Part shown: positions 26,632 to 35,806 of the stretch, piece after piece
Position numbering within the stretch: position 1 is the stretch's first letter
Layout of the letters: every line of letters begins with the position of its first letter
Source of the DNA: Odoribacter splanchnicus DSM 20712
GTDB lineage: Bacteria; Bacteroidota; Bacteroidia; Bacteroidales; Marinifilaceae
Assembly: GCF_000190535.1 (NCBI RefSeq)
Contig: NC_015160.1
Location: 2,790,001-2,854,000 of the forward strand
DNA: 64,000 nt
Reading direction: 5' to 3'
Translations under genes and position numbers: made by a program
Notes under the pieces: model-generated
What the model was told of the DNA's origin: nothing
The model's database searches: none
What the model saw: only the letters and a program-made list of their open reading frames with translations

Positions 26632-27867
26632 ATGGAAGATATACAAGCGATCAAACAACGATTTGAAATCATCGGTAACAATCCGGGTTTAAATCGGGCC
26701 ATCGATATTGCCACTCAGGTAGCCCCGACAGATCTATCTGTACTAATAACCGGAGAGAGTGGGGTCGGAAAAGAAATTTTCCCCCGAATCATCCATGCAT
26801 ACAGCACCCGCAAACATGCCCAGTATATAGCGGTAAACTGCGGTGCGATCCCCGAAGGGACGATCGACTCCGAACTCTTCGGTCATGAGAAAGGGGCTTT
26901 TACAGGGGCCGTATCCGACCGGAAAGGGTATTTCGAAGTAACAGACGGCGGAACTATTTTTCTGGATGAAGTGGGAGAATTGCCCCTACCTACGCAAGCC
27001 CGTTTATTAAGGGTACTGGAAACCGGTGAATTTATCCGGGTAGGTTCTTCCAAAGTCCAGAAGACCAACGTCCGGGTCATCGCAGCCACCAACCTCGACA
27101 TCCCGCAAGCGGTGAAAAACGGGAAATTCCGGGAGGACTTGTATTATCGCCTGAATACCATTCCCATTACCATCCCTCCTTTACGTGAGCGTAAAGAAGA
27201 TATTCCCTTGTTATTCCGGAAATTTGCCGCCGATTTTGCCGAAAAATACCGGATGCCCGCAATCCGATTAACGGAAGATGCCGTTAAAGTCCTACAAGAT
27301 TTCCGTTGGCCGGGAAATATCCGCCAACTGAAGAATGTAACGGAACAAATCTCTGTCATCGAACAGGAACGCATAGCAGATGGAGCCACGTTGCGTAAAT
27401 ATATACCGGAAAACGATCCGATGTTGCCGACACTGACAGGCGGCCACGATAAAGGAGATGCCAGCTTTGCTTCAGAAAGAGAGATCTTGTACAAAATCCT
27501 TTTCGACATGAAAAAGGATATGAACGACCTGAAACGTCTGGTTTATGATCTGATGCAAAACGAACCTCAGCAAGAGACGGTGGTAACCGAGCCGACCACT
27601 TCTCTGGTATTGCGGAATCTCTATAACCAGGAACCGGGACAGTTTTCCCCGGCTCCCAGTCCGACAATGATCAATCACCGGGAAGATCGTATCCAGGATA
27701 CCGAAGCAGTCATCGAAGAGTCCTTTTCCATCGAAGAAAAAGAAAGAGAACTGATCCTCAAAGCACTTGAAAAAAATCACGGTAAGAGGAAACTGGCCGC
27801 CAAAGACTTGGGCATATCCGAACGAACCCTATACCGGAAGCTGAAAGAATACAATCTGGAAAATTAG
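26632..27867 (+). CDS. Sigma-54-dependent transcriptional activator without sensor domain
   Basis: 411 residues. The AAA+ domain starts almost at the N-terminus: Walker A GESGVGKE (41-48), the sigma-54 contact loop GAFTGA (88-93), Walker B FLDEVG (110-115), and LYYRLNTIPITIPPLRERKEDIP. A FIS-type helix-turn-helix closes the protein (LAAKDLGISERTLYRKLKEY, about 388-408). There is no receiver, GAF or PAS domain, so activity must be set by expression level or a partner. In other Bacteroidales this gene is commonly followed at once by lptE, a TPR gene and secG. Here those genes start 15 kb downstream at 42934. Confidence 0.92.
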   Translation: MEDIQAIKQRFEIIGNNPGLNRAIDIATQVAPTDLSVLITGESGVGKEIFPRIIHAYSTRKHAQYIAVNCGAIPEGTIDSELFGHEKGAFTGAVSDRKGYFEVTDGGTIFLDEVGELPLPTQARLLRVLETGEFIRVGSSKVQKTNVRVIAATNLDIPQAVKNGKFREDLYYRLNTIPITIPPLRERKEDIPLLFRKFAADFAEKYRMPAIRLTEDAVKVLQDFRWPGNIRQLKNVTEQISVIEQERIADGATLRKYIPENDPMLPTLTGGHDKGDASFASEREILYKILFDMKKDMNDLKRLVYDLMQNEPQQETVVTEPTTSLVLRNLYNQEPGQFSPAPSPTMINHREDRIQDTEAVIEESFSIEEKERELILKALEKNHGKRKLAAKDLGISERTLYRKLKEYNLEN

Positions 27868-28015
27868 ATCGTTATTTCATAAAGCAGCTTGTAGGGGTGA
27901 TAACCTTGTTCCAGAGCAATCCGTCCGAAGGCGGATAGTGCCCCATGCAGGTAATCGTTGCCGACGACTTTGCGAAAACCGAAACAGAGCTGAATCCATG
28001 TCTTCCGGTAGTAAA
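27864..28015 (-). pseudogene. C-terminal fragment of an unidentified gene
   Basis: About 50 codons open on the minus strand with protein-like composition: YYRKTWIQLCFGFRKVVGN, DYLHGALSAFGRIALEQGYH, then PYKLLYEITI and a stop. The stop overlaps the sigma-54 activator stop (shared TTAG). Upstream the frame runs into the MITE-like element at 28016, so the rest of the gene was lost or displaced. I do not recognise the family. Low-complexity shadowing is unlikely because no gene overlaps it. Confidence 0.5.
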
Positions 28016-28229
28016 TTAACGTGAGTTCGATGAATTATAGTTGTCTGCAAATTTGATGATTAGCGAAAATTGCTATATTCACCGAGGATAAAGTTACAGA
28101 ATTATTTTGCATGGCAGATGACTTCTGCAAGTTTTCTAACGCTATGATGGGAAATATACGCTAAAATCAGACAATAAACGGCAGTATCACCGCGATTGCG
28201 TTATTCTGAATTCATAGAACTCACGTTAA
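28016..28229. mobile_element. MITE-like element with 22-bp terminal inverted repeats
   Basis: TTAACGTGAGTTCGATGAATT at 28016 and the reverse complement of 28208-28229 (TTTAACGTGAGTTCTATGAATT) match except for one internal base. The 214-bp interior has no open frame. Flanking AAT on both sides may be a 3-bp target duplication. It has the size and structure of a non-autonomous transposon; the mobilising IS is not in this window. Confidence 0.65.
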
Positions 28230-28330
28230 ATTAAATTGTTACTTCAAACAAGTGAAGTATACGGATACAAAAGATGGTAAGTTCGATCCTTCTATTAGCA
28301 ATTCAATTTTCTAATCCCGGAATAAATTTT

Positions 28331-28338
28331 TAGCTTTG
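28331..28338 (+). promoter_or_regulatory. -7 box of the locus IV sigma promoter
   Basis: TAGCTTTG, an exact TAnnTTTG, 16 bp upstream of the sigma ATG. A TTTT 20 bp upstream is one base from the -33 consensus. The 5' untranslated leader must be very short. Confidence 0.6.
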
Positions 28339-28354
28339 TTGTCAAAATAGGGTT

Positions 28355-28915
28355 ATGGAGACGAGGCTATTCATACAGGGAGTAAATTTGAAAGAGGATC
28401 AGGCTTGGAAAGAACTGTATAATTATTTTTATGCTCCTTTATGTTGTTATTCCGCCCGGCTCATCGGCGACGAAGATGCCGCTGAAGATATTGTACAGGG
28501 ATGTTTACTACGGTTATGGCGCTCATCGCTCTGTTTTCAAGATATCAAAATCATTACTTCTTATCTTTATCGTTCTGTTTATCATGCTTCTTTAAATTTT
28601 CTTCGTGACCGGCAACGGGCTCACAAGCTTCATGAAAAATGGATGAAGCAGACCTACGAGTCTGAAGTGGCAGCAATTGCAGGAGCGATTGAAGAGGAAG
28701 CCATCTCCCGTTTCTATCAGGCCATTTCCCGTCTGCCGGAACAACAAAGAGAAATTCTCTTACAAAGTGCAAATGGAAAAAAAATCAGAGACATCGCTCT
28801 TTCGCTCGGTATCTCTGAAAATACGGTTAAGACTCAGAAAAAGAGAGCTTATTTCTTTTTGCGGGAACAGCTTGGCGAATTGTGGTTGTTCGTATTGCCT
28901 CTGTTGTTTAAATAA
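28355..28915 (+). CDS. ECF sigma factor (locus IV)
   Basis: 186 residues (METRLFIQGVNLKEDQ). Region 2: NYFYAPLCCYSARLIGDEDAAEDIVQGCLLRLW and YLYRSVYHASLNFLRD. Region 4: LPEQQREILLQSANGKKIRDIALSLGISENTVKTQKKRAYFFL. Closest relative in the window is the locus II sigma (14400-14978). First gene of a nine-gene plus-strand unit controlled with the FecR and SusC that follow. Confidence 0.92.
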   Translation: METRLFIQGVNLKEDQAWKELYNYFYAPLCCYSARLIGDEDAAEDIVQGCLLRLWRSSLCFQDIKIITSYLYRSVYHASLNFLRDRQRAHKLHEKWMKQTYESEVAAIAGAIEEEAISRFYQAISRLPEQQREILLQSANGKKIRDIALSLGISENTVKTQKKRAYFFLREQLGELWLFVLPLLFK

Positions 28916-28936
28916 CGATTCCATATTTTTTTTAAT

Positions 28937-28980
28937 TTTTTGTCACCCGTTTTTTCTTTCGTGGTGTCTGTATGTACTTT
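28937..28980 (+). promoter_or_regulatory. Conserved sigma-fecR intergenic element, copy 3
   Basis: TTTTTGTCACCCGTTTTTT, then CTTTCGTGGTGTCTGTATG. It corresponds base by base to much of 14348-14398. The conservation of this noncoding spacer between diverged paralogous loci suggests function. Confidence 0.55.
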
Positions 28981-28990
28981 TAAACCGAAA

Positions 28991-30136
28991 ATGATGAAGT
29001 GGGAAGACATAACAGATGAAGCCCGAAAAGCAACAGAACAGGCACTGACCGATTTATTGACTGAAAACCGGAAAATATCCGGAGATCAGTTGTCAATCCG
29101 TCTGCAAGATCCGGCTTATTTGGAAAAAAAATCGCAACAACGGAAACGTTATTGCGGAGAAGAGGCTTTCAGGCAAATGAAACGTCGGGAGGCAAAACGC
29201 CGGAAAATCCGTTTATGGATCCGGTCTGCCAGTGCGGCATGCATTCTGATCGCCGGAATATTGGTCATTGTGCCGAAACAAAAAACAGAAGTCTTACCAT
29301 TGGCCGGTCATTCTATTCCGGAAATCCGTTCTGCCGAAATGAAGGCTTTGCTGATTAAAACCGATGGAGAACAAGTGATGCTGGGAAAAGAAAGCCGGCA
29401 ACTGAAAGAAAAAAACGGAATGCTTATTGCCATCGATTCCGGAGGACTGGAATATCCGCTCCAGAAACAATTTGTTTCCCATACCACCGATTACAATGAA
29501 TTGATCGTTCCCCGGGCAGGAATGTATTGTTTAAGTTTGTCCGACGGAACCCGTGCCTGGCTGAATGCCGACAGTCGTCTGAAATATCCTGTGGTTTTTG
29601 CAGAAAACGAGAGGAGAATCCGATTGAGCGGTGAAGGCTATTTCAAAGTAGCCAAAGATACCCAGGCACCGTTTATCGTAGAGACCGATTTAGGCGAAAT
29701 CCGGGTAATGGGAACAGAATTTAATGTAAAATGTTATCCCGACGAAACTATTATAGCTACTACCTTGGTGAATGGGAAAGTCAGTTTCATCAACTCAGAA
29801 GTTCCGGAAAGGATACTCGCCCCCGGTCAACAACTTCTTTTCGAAAGAGGGAACCAGGAAGCTGAAATCCGCCAGGTCAATGTCTGTAATTATATCGGTT
29901 GGAAAGACAATCAACTGATTTTTCATAAAGAAACCCTTGAAGAAATCATGCGGATCTTAGCCCGATGGTATGATATCGAAGTTGTATTTGAAAACAATGA
30001 CTTAAAACAATTGGAATTCTCCGGGAACCTGAATAAATATACCGACATCGAAACTTTTTTCCGTTTATTCGGAATAGGCGCGAATGTCCGTTTTCAGCTT
30101 TCCGGCAGGACGGTGTATATCAAAAGTGCTGAATAA
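28991..30136 (+). CDS. FecR-family anti-sigma factor (locus IV)
   Basis: 381 residues from the ATG at 28991 (MMKWEDITDEARKATEQ). The in-frame ATG at 28940 lies inside the sigma-fecR element and is rejected. Membrane segment SAACILIAGILVIV at about residues 79-94, FecR domain (VPRAGMYCLSLSDGTRAWL, GEGYFKVAKDTQAPF, MGTEFNVKCYPDE), C-terminal DUF4974 (ARWYDIEVVFENND). Partner of the sigma at 28355 and the SusC at 30212. Confidence 0.9.
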   Translation: MMKWEDITDEARKATEQALTDLLTENRKISGDQLSIRLQDPAYLEKKSQQRKRYCGEEAFRQMKRREAKRRKIRLWIRSASAACILIAGILVIVPKQKTEVLPLAGHSIPEIRSAEMKALLIKTDGEQVMLGKESRQLKEKNGMLIAIDSGGLEYPLQKQFVSHTTDYNELIVPRAGMYCLSLSDGTRAWLNADSRLKYPVVFAENERRIRLSGEGYFKVAKDTQAPFIVETDLGEIRVMGTEFNVKCYPDETIIATTLVNGKVSFINSEVPERILAPGQQLLFERGNQEAEIRQVNVCNYIGWKDNQLIFHKETLEEIMRILARWYDIEVVFENNDLKQLEFSGNLNKYTDIETFFRLFGIGANVRFQLSGRTVYIKSAE

Positions 30137-30138
30137 AA

Positions 30139-30179
30139 ACAAAGAGTGCGGTCAGCGTCCAACTTTTCGCACTCTTTGT
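30139..30179 (+). promoter_or_regulatory. fecR-susC intercistronic hairpin (locus IV)
   Basis: ACAAAGAGTGCG (30139-30150) pairs perfectly with CGCACTCTTTGT (30168-30179), 12 bp, starting 2 bp after the fecR stop. There is no U-run. It probably lowers read-through into susC or sets the 5' end of a susC mRNA. Confidence 0.6.
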
Positions 30180-30211
30180 ACATTCCATATTACTAATTTA
30201 AAATTTATAAC

Positions 30212-33200
30212 ATGTACGACAAATTTATGAAAAAAAAGCACTGGAAAAAAACTTTTCTAGTAATGCGTCTGAGTTGCTTTTTGGCCTGCTGGCTAACTCT
30301 TTCTGCCTTCGGGACAGTCTTTTCCCAACAGAAGTTGGTAAATCTGAAAGTTGTCGCCGAATCGTTAAGTAATGTCTTGATGCAAATCAAAGATCAGACA
30401 GGAGTAAAAATTCTGTACAACGAAAATTTACTGAAAAATTACGAAAACATTAATCTGGATTTAAACAATGTGGAGGTTGAAGAAGCTCTGCGACAAGTGC
30501 TGGCAAACACCCGCTTCGAATATGAGGTGACAGACGGTGTCATTGTGGTGAAAGAAAAGAAAAACAGTTTTCCGCAACAAAAAACAGTACGGATACAAGG
30601 TAAAGTAAGCGACGAGGACGGGGCACCCCTCCCCGGCGTAACGGTTTTAATCAAAGGCACGACACTGGGAACTGCAACAGATATGGATGGAAAATATTCT
30701 CTGTCCGTCCCGGAAGGTAATTATATTCTCCTGTTTACCATGGTAGGTATGAAAACCCAGGAAGTAACCCTGAAAAATCAAACCGAATTGAATATAATCA
30801 TGCAACACGAAACAAGCGAGATGGACGAGGTGGTGATAACGGGATACTTCAACCAGGCGAAAAACAGCTTCACCGGAGCAGCCCGTACCATTACGGCCGA
30901 AGAGTTGCAAGCAGGAGGCAACCAAAATATCCTAAGTGCACTACAAAATATCGATCCCTCTTTTGTCAAGCTGGAAAATAATCAGCTGGGATCGAATCCG
31001 AATGCCATCCCCGATTTCCAGATCCGCGGAGCCGGAAGCATCAGTGGCATGCGCGACGAGTATAGCGGTAATCCGAATATGCCGGTGTTTATCGTCGACG
31101 GTTTCGAAACTACAGCGGAAAAAGTATTCGATATGGATCCTTACCGGGTGGCAACGATCACCTTATTGAAAGATGCTGCAGCGACAGCGATTTACGGTTC
31201 GCGAGCCTCCAATGGTGTAGTGGTCATCACCACAACGGCTCCGGCCAGCGGAAAGATGGCGGTGAGCTATAATGGGGATGCTACATTTTATATGGCGGAC
31301 TTAAGTGCCTATAATTTATGTAATCCAGAGGAGAAATTGGAACTGGAAGTACTGGCGGGATTGTATGATGTGGAAAAAAAGCAGTATTTCAATTATGGCA
31401 GTAAGTTTGCAGATCAAGCCGTCATGCAGAGAGCCTATAACTGGCGTTTGGCTAATATTAGAGAAGGAGTAAACACTTATTGGTTGGATAAACCACTAAA
31501 TAGTCTGACCGTAGCACATAAACACTCTTTGCGTTTGGACGGAGGAAATGATTATATTCGTTATGCCATGGAGGTGAACTATAATAATACCCCCGGTGTG
31601 ATGAAAGAATCCGGACGCGAACGTCTCGGATTGGGGTTGGAATTGCAGTATATTTACAAGAATCTGACTTTCCGCAACCAGTTGAATTATTCGCGGGTGA
31701 AAGCGACCAACTCACCTTATGGCAGTTTCAGCGAATATACCCGATTAAATCCTTACGTAAAATACAAAGATGAAGACGGTAATTATATTTATGAACTGGA
31801 AGCAGAAGACAGAAGAAGCAATACAGGAAGCTATAAATTTTTTATTTACAATCCATTGTATAATACGACATTGGATGTCAGAGATGAATCGCGCTATAAT
31901 GACCTGACCAACCTGTTCGGCATCGACTGGCAGATTATCGAAGGGCTGCGGTTGAAAGGCAGTTTCTCTTTCACGTTGCAGAATACTTCGGCGGATGTCT
32001 TTAAACCGGCAAAGCATACTGATTTTGCTACTTATACTGGTGACGATTTTGACCGCCGGGGCTCCTATTCGGCTTCCCGCGGGGATGTGTTCGATTATGA
32101 CGCTTCGCTGGTGTTGAGTTATTTCTGGCAGGCAAACAAGCATGTCATCAATGCCAATTTAGGATGGAACGCCAAACAGAGCCGGACGAAAGAGTTTTCC
32201 GTTATGGCGGAGGGCTTTCCGAACGAACGCCTGGATTACATCAGTTTCGCCACGCAGTACCAGAAGAACGGCTCTCCCTCGGGTAATGAGTACACCTCCC
32301 GTCTGGTGGGTTTCCTCGGCAACCTGAATTACAGTTGGGACGAGCGTTACCTGTTCGACCTCTCTTTCCGTGAGGACGCCTCCTCGCAGTTCGGTGCGGA
32401 CAAGCGTTGGGCACCGTTCTGGTCGGCGGGTTTGGGCTGGAACCTGCACAATGAGCATTTCATGGAAGGCGTGGATTGGCTGCAGCAATTCAAAATCCGC
32501 GGTTCCTACGGTCTGACGGGTAGTCAGAACTACGATCCATACCAAGCAATCACAACGTATGAATACCTCACCCAAGACCGTTACCACTTTGCCGTGGGGG
32601 CTATCGCCAAAGCAATGGGCAACCGTAACCTGGCTTGGCAGCGAACCTGGCAACAGAACTACGGGTTGGATCTGACCTTGTGGAAAAACCGAATCGATAT
32701 CTCTGCCGATTATTACATCAAAACCTCTAAAGACGTATTGACAGCTGTTACTTTAGCCCCATCTCTTGGCTTTTCTTCTTACATGGACAATCTGGGAGAG
32801 GTGGAAAACCGCGGATATGAATTGAGTTTGCGAGCTACATTAATTCGTGACCAGTCTAAGAAGATTTTTTGGAGCGTGAATGGCTCGGCTATCCACAACA
32901 AAAACAAATTACTGAAAATTTCGAATGCTCTGAAAGCTTATAACGAAACCTCGGATAGTGAACTGGATAAAGAACCTAACACTGATGGTAAGAAATCGGA
33001 AGTCAACCGTCCTCGGGTACGCTATGTGGAGGGGGCTTCTATGAACTCTATTTGGGTGAATCATTCTTTGGGAATCGACCCTGCCACCGGTAAGGAGATT
33101 TTTGTTGCCCGCAACGGTGACTTGGTGACTGACTGGTCGTCTGCCAATTACGTTATCGGCGGGTGTACCGATTCGAAGGTGGAAGGAACATTCGGAAGTA

Positions 33201-33643
33201 ATTTCACTTGGAAAGGTTTGTCTTTGAACATGACATTCCGCTATCGTATCGGTGGGCAGATGTACAATCAGACTTTGGTGGATAAGGTACAGGATGTAGA
33301 CCCGCGCTACAATGTGGATAAACGTGCTTTCGAACAACGCTGGCAAGAACCGGGAGATAAGGTGCGGTTCGCTGCTTTCCGCACTGAATTAAACGGAATC
33401 AATGTGGCTTATGTGACCCGTCCTACTTCGCGGTTTGTAGAAGATTACAACTATCTTGAATTGGCAACCTTGAATCTTTCTTATGAATTTGGCACAGCGA
33501 AATTACAGCGATGTGGCATTAAGCGGCTAAAGGCGATGTTTTATATGAACGATGTGTTCCATGTTTCCAACGTGAAACAAGAACGAGGTATCGATTACCC
33601 GTTTGCCCGGAATTTCAGTATCGGTTTGCAGGCAAGATTTTAA
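30212..33643 (+). CDS. SusC/RagA TonB-dependent transporter with STN domain (locus IV)
   Basis: 1143 residues; a Met at 30227 (MKKKHWKKTF) is an alternative start. Signal sequence ending TVFSQ, STN domain at about 45-112 (SLSNVLMQIKDQTGVKILYN), CarboxypepD_reg-like domain (about 130-205), plug (ITGYFNQAKNSFTGAA, LLKDAAATAIYGSRASNGVV), barrel and the closing PFARNFSIGLQARF. Paralogue of the locus II SusC and of the locus I remnant. About 32190-32660 is visibly richer in G+C, with C/G-ending codons (CTG, CTC, GAC), than the rest of the gene. This suggests a segment acquired by recombination. Confidence 0.93.
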   Translation: MYDKFMKKKHWKKTFLVMRLSCFLACWLTLSAFGTVFSQQKLVNLKVVAESLSNVLMQIKDQTGVKILYNENLLKNYENINLDLNNVEVEEALRQVLANTRFEYEVTDGVIVVKEKKNSFPQQKTVRIQGKVSDEDGAPLPGVTVLIKGTTLGTATDMDGKYSLSVPEGNYILLFTMVGMKTQEVTLKNQTELNIIMQHETSEMDEVVITGYFNQAKNSFTGAARTITAEELQAGGNQNILSALQNIDPSFVKLENNQLGSNPNAIPDFQIRGAGSISGMRDEYSGNPNMPVFIVDGFETTAEKVFDMDPYRVATITLLKDAAATAIYGSRASNGVVVITTTAPASGKMAVSYNGDATFYMADLSAYNLCNPEEKLELEVLAGLYDVEKKQYFNYGSKFADQAVMQRAYNWRLANIREGVNTYWLDKPLNSLTVAHKHSLRLDGGNDYIRYAMEVNYNNTPGVMKESGRERLGLGLELQYIYKNLTFRNQLNYSRVKATNSPYGSFSEYTRLNPYVKYKDEDGNYIYELEAEDRRSNTGSYKFFIYNPLYNTTLDVRDESRYNDLTNLFGIDWQIIEGLRLKGSFSFTLQNTSADVFKPAKHTDFATYTGDDFDRRGSYSASRGDVFDYDASLVLSYFWQANKHVINANLGWNAKQSRTKEFSVMAEGFPNERLDYISFATQYQKNGSPSGNEYTSRLVGFLGNLNYSWDERYLFDLSFREDASSQFGADKRWAPFWSAGLGWNLHNEHFMEGVDWLQQFKIRGSYGLTGSQNYDPYQAITTYEYLTQDRYHFAVGAIAKAMGNRNLAWQRTWQQNYGLDLTLWKNRIDISADYYIKTSKDVLTAVTLAPSLGFSSYMDNLGEVENRGYELSLRATLIRDQSKKIFWSVNGSAIHNKNKLLKISNALKAYNETSDSELDKEPNTDGKKSEVNRPRVRYVEGASMNSIWVNHSLGIDPATGKEIFVARNGDLVTDWSSANYVIGGCTDSKVEGTFGSNFTWKGLSLNMTFRYRIGGQMYNQTLVDKVQDVDPRYNVDKRAFEQRWQEPGDKVRFAAFRTELNGINVAYVTRPTSRFVEDYNYLELATLNLSYEFGTAKLQRCGIKRLKAMFYMNDVFHVSNVKQERGIDYPFARNFSIGLQARF

Positions 33644-33663
33644 TAGCATAAAAACGAAACAAG

Positions 33664-35091
33664 ATGAATAAGAAATTGAGATATATGATGTTATGCCTGT
33701 CGTTGTTTGCCTTTGGATGCAATGACTGGTTGGATGTACAACCCAAATCGCAAGTAAAAGAGGAAGATTTGTTCAGTTCCGAATCGGGATTCCGCGATGC
33801 ATTGACGGGTATTTATGCCTTGATGGGAAGGGTAGAAACCTACGGAGGCAACAGTACCATGGGATTTATGGATATGCTTGCGCAGACTTATAGCAAAGTG
33901 GACTACGATTATGAAGATGCCTTGAAGTATAATTATAAAGAAGAGCATGTCAAGGGGATTGTGGATACGATGTGGAGTTCCAATTATAATGCGATTGCTA
34001 ATTGTAACTACTTGTTACAAAATATAGAAAAAAAGGGTAGCGTGATGAGCGAGCGTTTACGTAATGTCGTGGAAGGTGAAGCCTTGGCTTTAAGGGCTTT
34101 TCTGCATTTCGACCTGTTGCGAGGATATGCTCCTTCATACAAAATGGGCAAAGATGAACCCGCTATTCCTTATGTACGGGAGGTGACGAACAGTCCGGTT
34201 GTACAATCGACGGTAGCCGAGGTTTTGGAATACATTCTTACAGATCTGAAAACTGCTCAAGCATTGCTGAAACCGGTAGATCCGATCGGACCATCCTTTG
34301 CAGAATATAACGATAAACTAGAATACGGAATGGACGAGTACATCACAGATGACGGTTTTTGGCTTTATCGGAAATCGCGCTTGAACTATTACGGAGTGAC
34401 GGCTTTGATGGCACGAGTGTATCTCTGCCAGGAAAATCTGACCGATGCGTTGGCATGTGCCCAGGAAGTGATTGATTCCAAGCGATTCGAGTTTATGAAT
34501 GATTCAATCAACAACGTATACGCTTATAGGAACCTTTCGTATATCGAAAAAATGGCACGCCACGAGTATGTATCTTCCCTCTATGTATATGATTTGAAGG
34601 AAGGCCGTTCCGATTTGTTTTTTAAGAATCTCGCAAGTTGTGAATGTGTTATTGCAGAAGGACGAAAGGCTTCAATCTATTCCGGAATGGGTCAGGATCT
34701 GGATATTCGCAGCAAAAATTGGTTCGAAACGCCTGCCGGTTCTGCAACGGAATATGTAAACAAATACATGAGAGGGACCCAGATTCCTTTATTAAAACTC
34801 TCGGAAATGTACCTGATTGCTGCCGAAGCATCGGGGGATATCCGTTATCTGGAAACCTTGCGGGCCAATCGGGGATATGCTACCGATCCGCTACCGGCAG
34901 GGGCGAATTTACAAGACGAGATAACCAAAGAATATCAAAAAGAGTTTATTGCAGAAGGGCAATTGTTTTATTACTATAAACGCCGGAACATGGCTATTTT
35001 GCCTATCACGTCTACCAGCATGAATCGGGCTACTTATGTACTCCCCGTTCCGGATAACGAATTGGAATTCGGTAACTTTAAACAGAACTGA
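33664..35091 (+). CDS. SusD/RagB-like lipoprotein (locus IV)
   Basis: 475 residues, lipobox AFGC (Cys19) followed by NDWLDVQPKSQVKEEDLF. Later hallmarks are GEALALRAFLHFDLLRGY and LLKLSEMYLIAAEASGDI. Same length as the locus II SusD and closely similar in the first 60 residues. 20 bp after susC. It should bind the locus substrate and close the SusC channel. Confidence 0.92.
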   Translation: MNKKLRYMMLCLSLFAFGCNDWLDVQPKSQVKEEDLFSSESGFRDALTGIYALMGRVETYGGNSTMGFMDMLAQTYSKVDYDYEDALKYNYKEEHVKGIVDTMWSSNYNAIANCNYLLQNIEKKGSVMSERLRNVVEGEALALRAFLHFDLLRGYAPSYKMGKDEPAIPYVREVTNSPVVQSTVAEVLEYILTDLKTAQALLKPVDPIGPSFAEYNDKLEYGMDEYITDDGFWLYRKSRLNYYGVTALMARVYLCQENLTDALACAQEVIDSKRFEFMNDSINNVYAYRNLSYIEKMARHEYVSSLYVYDLKEGRSDLFFKNLASCECVIAEGRKASIYSGMGQDLDIRSKNWFETPAGSATEYVNKYMRGTQIPLLKLSEMYLIAAEASGDIRYLETLRANRGYATDPLPAGANLQDEITKEYQKEFIAEGQLFYYYKRRNMAILPITSTSMNRATYVLPVPDNELEFGNFKQN

Positions 35092-35093
35092 TT

Positions 35094-35801
35094 ATGAAAA
35101 AGATATTTTATTTAGGTATACTCCTTGGTTTGCTGTCGGCTTGCCAAGAGAATAAAATGGATGGTTTCGACAGCAATGGAGCGGTTTATTTTCAAACTAA
35201 TCCGTCTGACTGGAACAATCTGGCGGATAGTGTGCTTTACTCTTTTGCCGGCAAAGATGTGACAGAAAAAACACTTAACTTACAGGTAAACCTAATGGGA
35301 GAGGCTGTCGGTTACGATAGGAAATTCCGCTTGGTTGTAGATCAGGAAAAAACGACAGCTAAAGCAGGAGTACATTACCGAACGTTAGAAGATTTTTATA
35401 TCCTGCCAAAGGATGCCTATAGTGTTCAGATTCCTGTGATTTTACTTCGGGGAGATGCTCTTATGGAAAAAGAGATTCTTCAGCTGACCTTGAAATTAGA
35501 GGCTTCAGATGATTTGCAACCAGGCTTGACCCAACGGATTGTGACTAGAATATTGGTAACCGATATGTACATGAAACCTGCATATTGGGAGCGGCTATGG
35601 ATGTGGGGAGATTATTCCGTCAAGAAGCATTCACTTCTCTTGGAACTATTTGAAGTAGATTTTCCGGAAACAGTGGATGAGTATTATGATGATTACTATC
35701 TCTGGTCAGCCCGTGCGAATATGATCAGCCAATATGTTGAAGAAAATTATCCGGTTTTAGATGAAAACAACCAACCGATAGAACCGTGGTTTGAAAGTTA
35801 A
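35094..35801 (+). CDS. DUF4843-type lipoprotein (locus IV)
   Basis: 235 residues, lipobox LSAC (Cys17). NGAVYFQTNPSDWNNL, KAGVHYRTLEDF and DMYMKPAYWERLW align with the locus II protein (7610-8329). It starts 2 bp after the susD stop. No enzymatic motif; presumed surface-exposed accessory subunit. Confidence 0.8.
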   Translation: MKKIFYLGILLGLLSACQENKMDGFDSNGAVYFQTNPSDWNNLADSVLYSFAGKDVTEKTLNLQVNLMGEAVGYDRKFRLVVDQEKTTAKAGVHYRTLEDFYILPKDAYSVQIPVILLRGDALMEKEILQLTLKLEASDDLQPGLTQRIVTRILVTDMYMKPAYWERLWMWGDYSVKKHSLLLELFEVDFPETVDEYYDDYYLWSARANMISQYVEENYPVLDENNQPIEPWFES

Positions 35802-35806
35802 GAAAT

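Noticed and set aside
32159..32653. Long minus-strand frame in susC (164 codons)
   Set aside because: It is a shadow of the susC frame produced by the G+C-rich patch; no start context, domain or homologue features.
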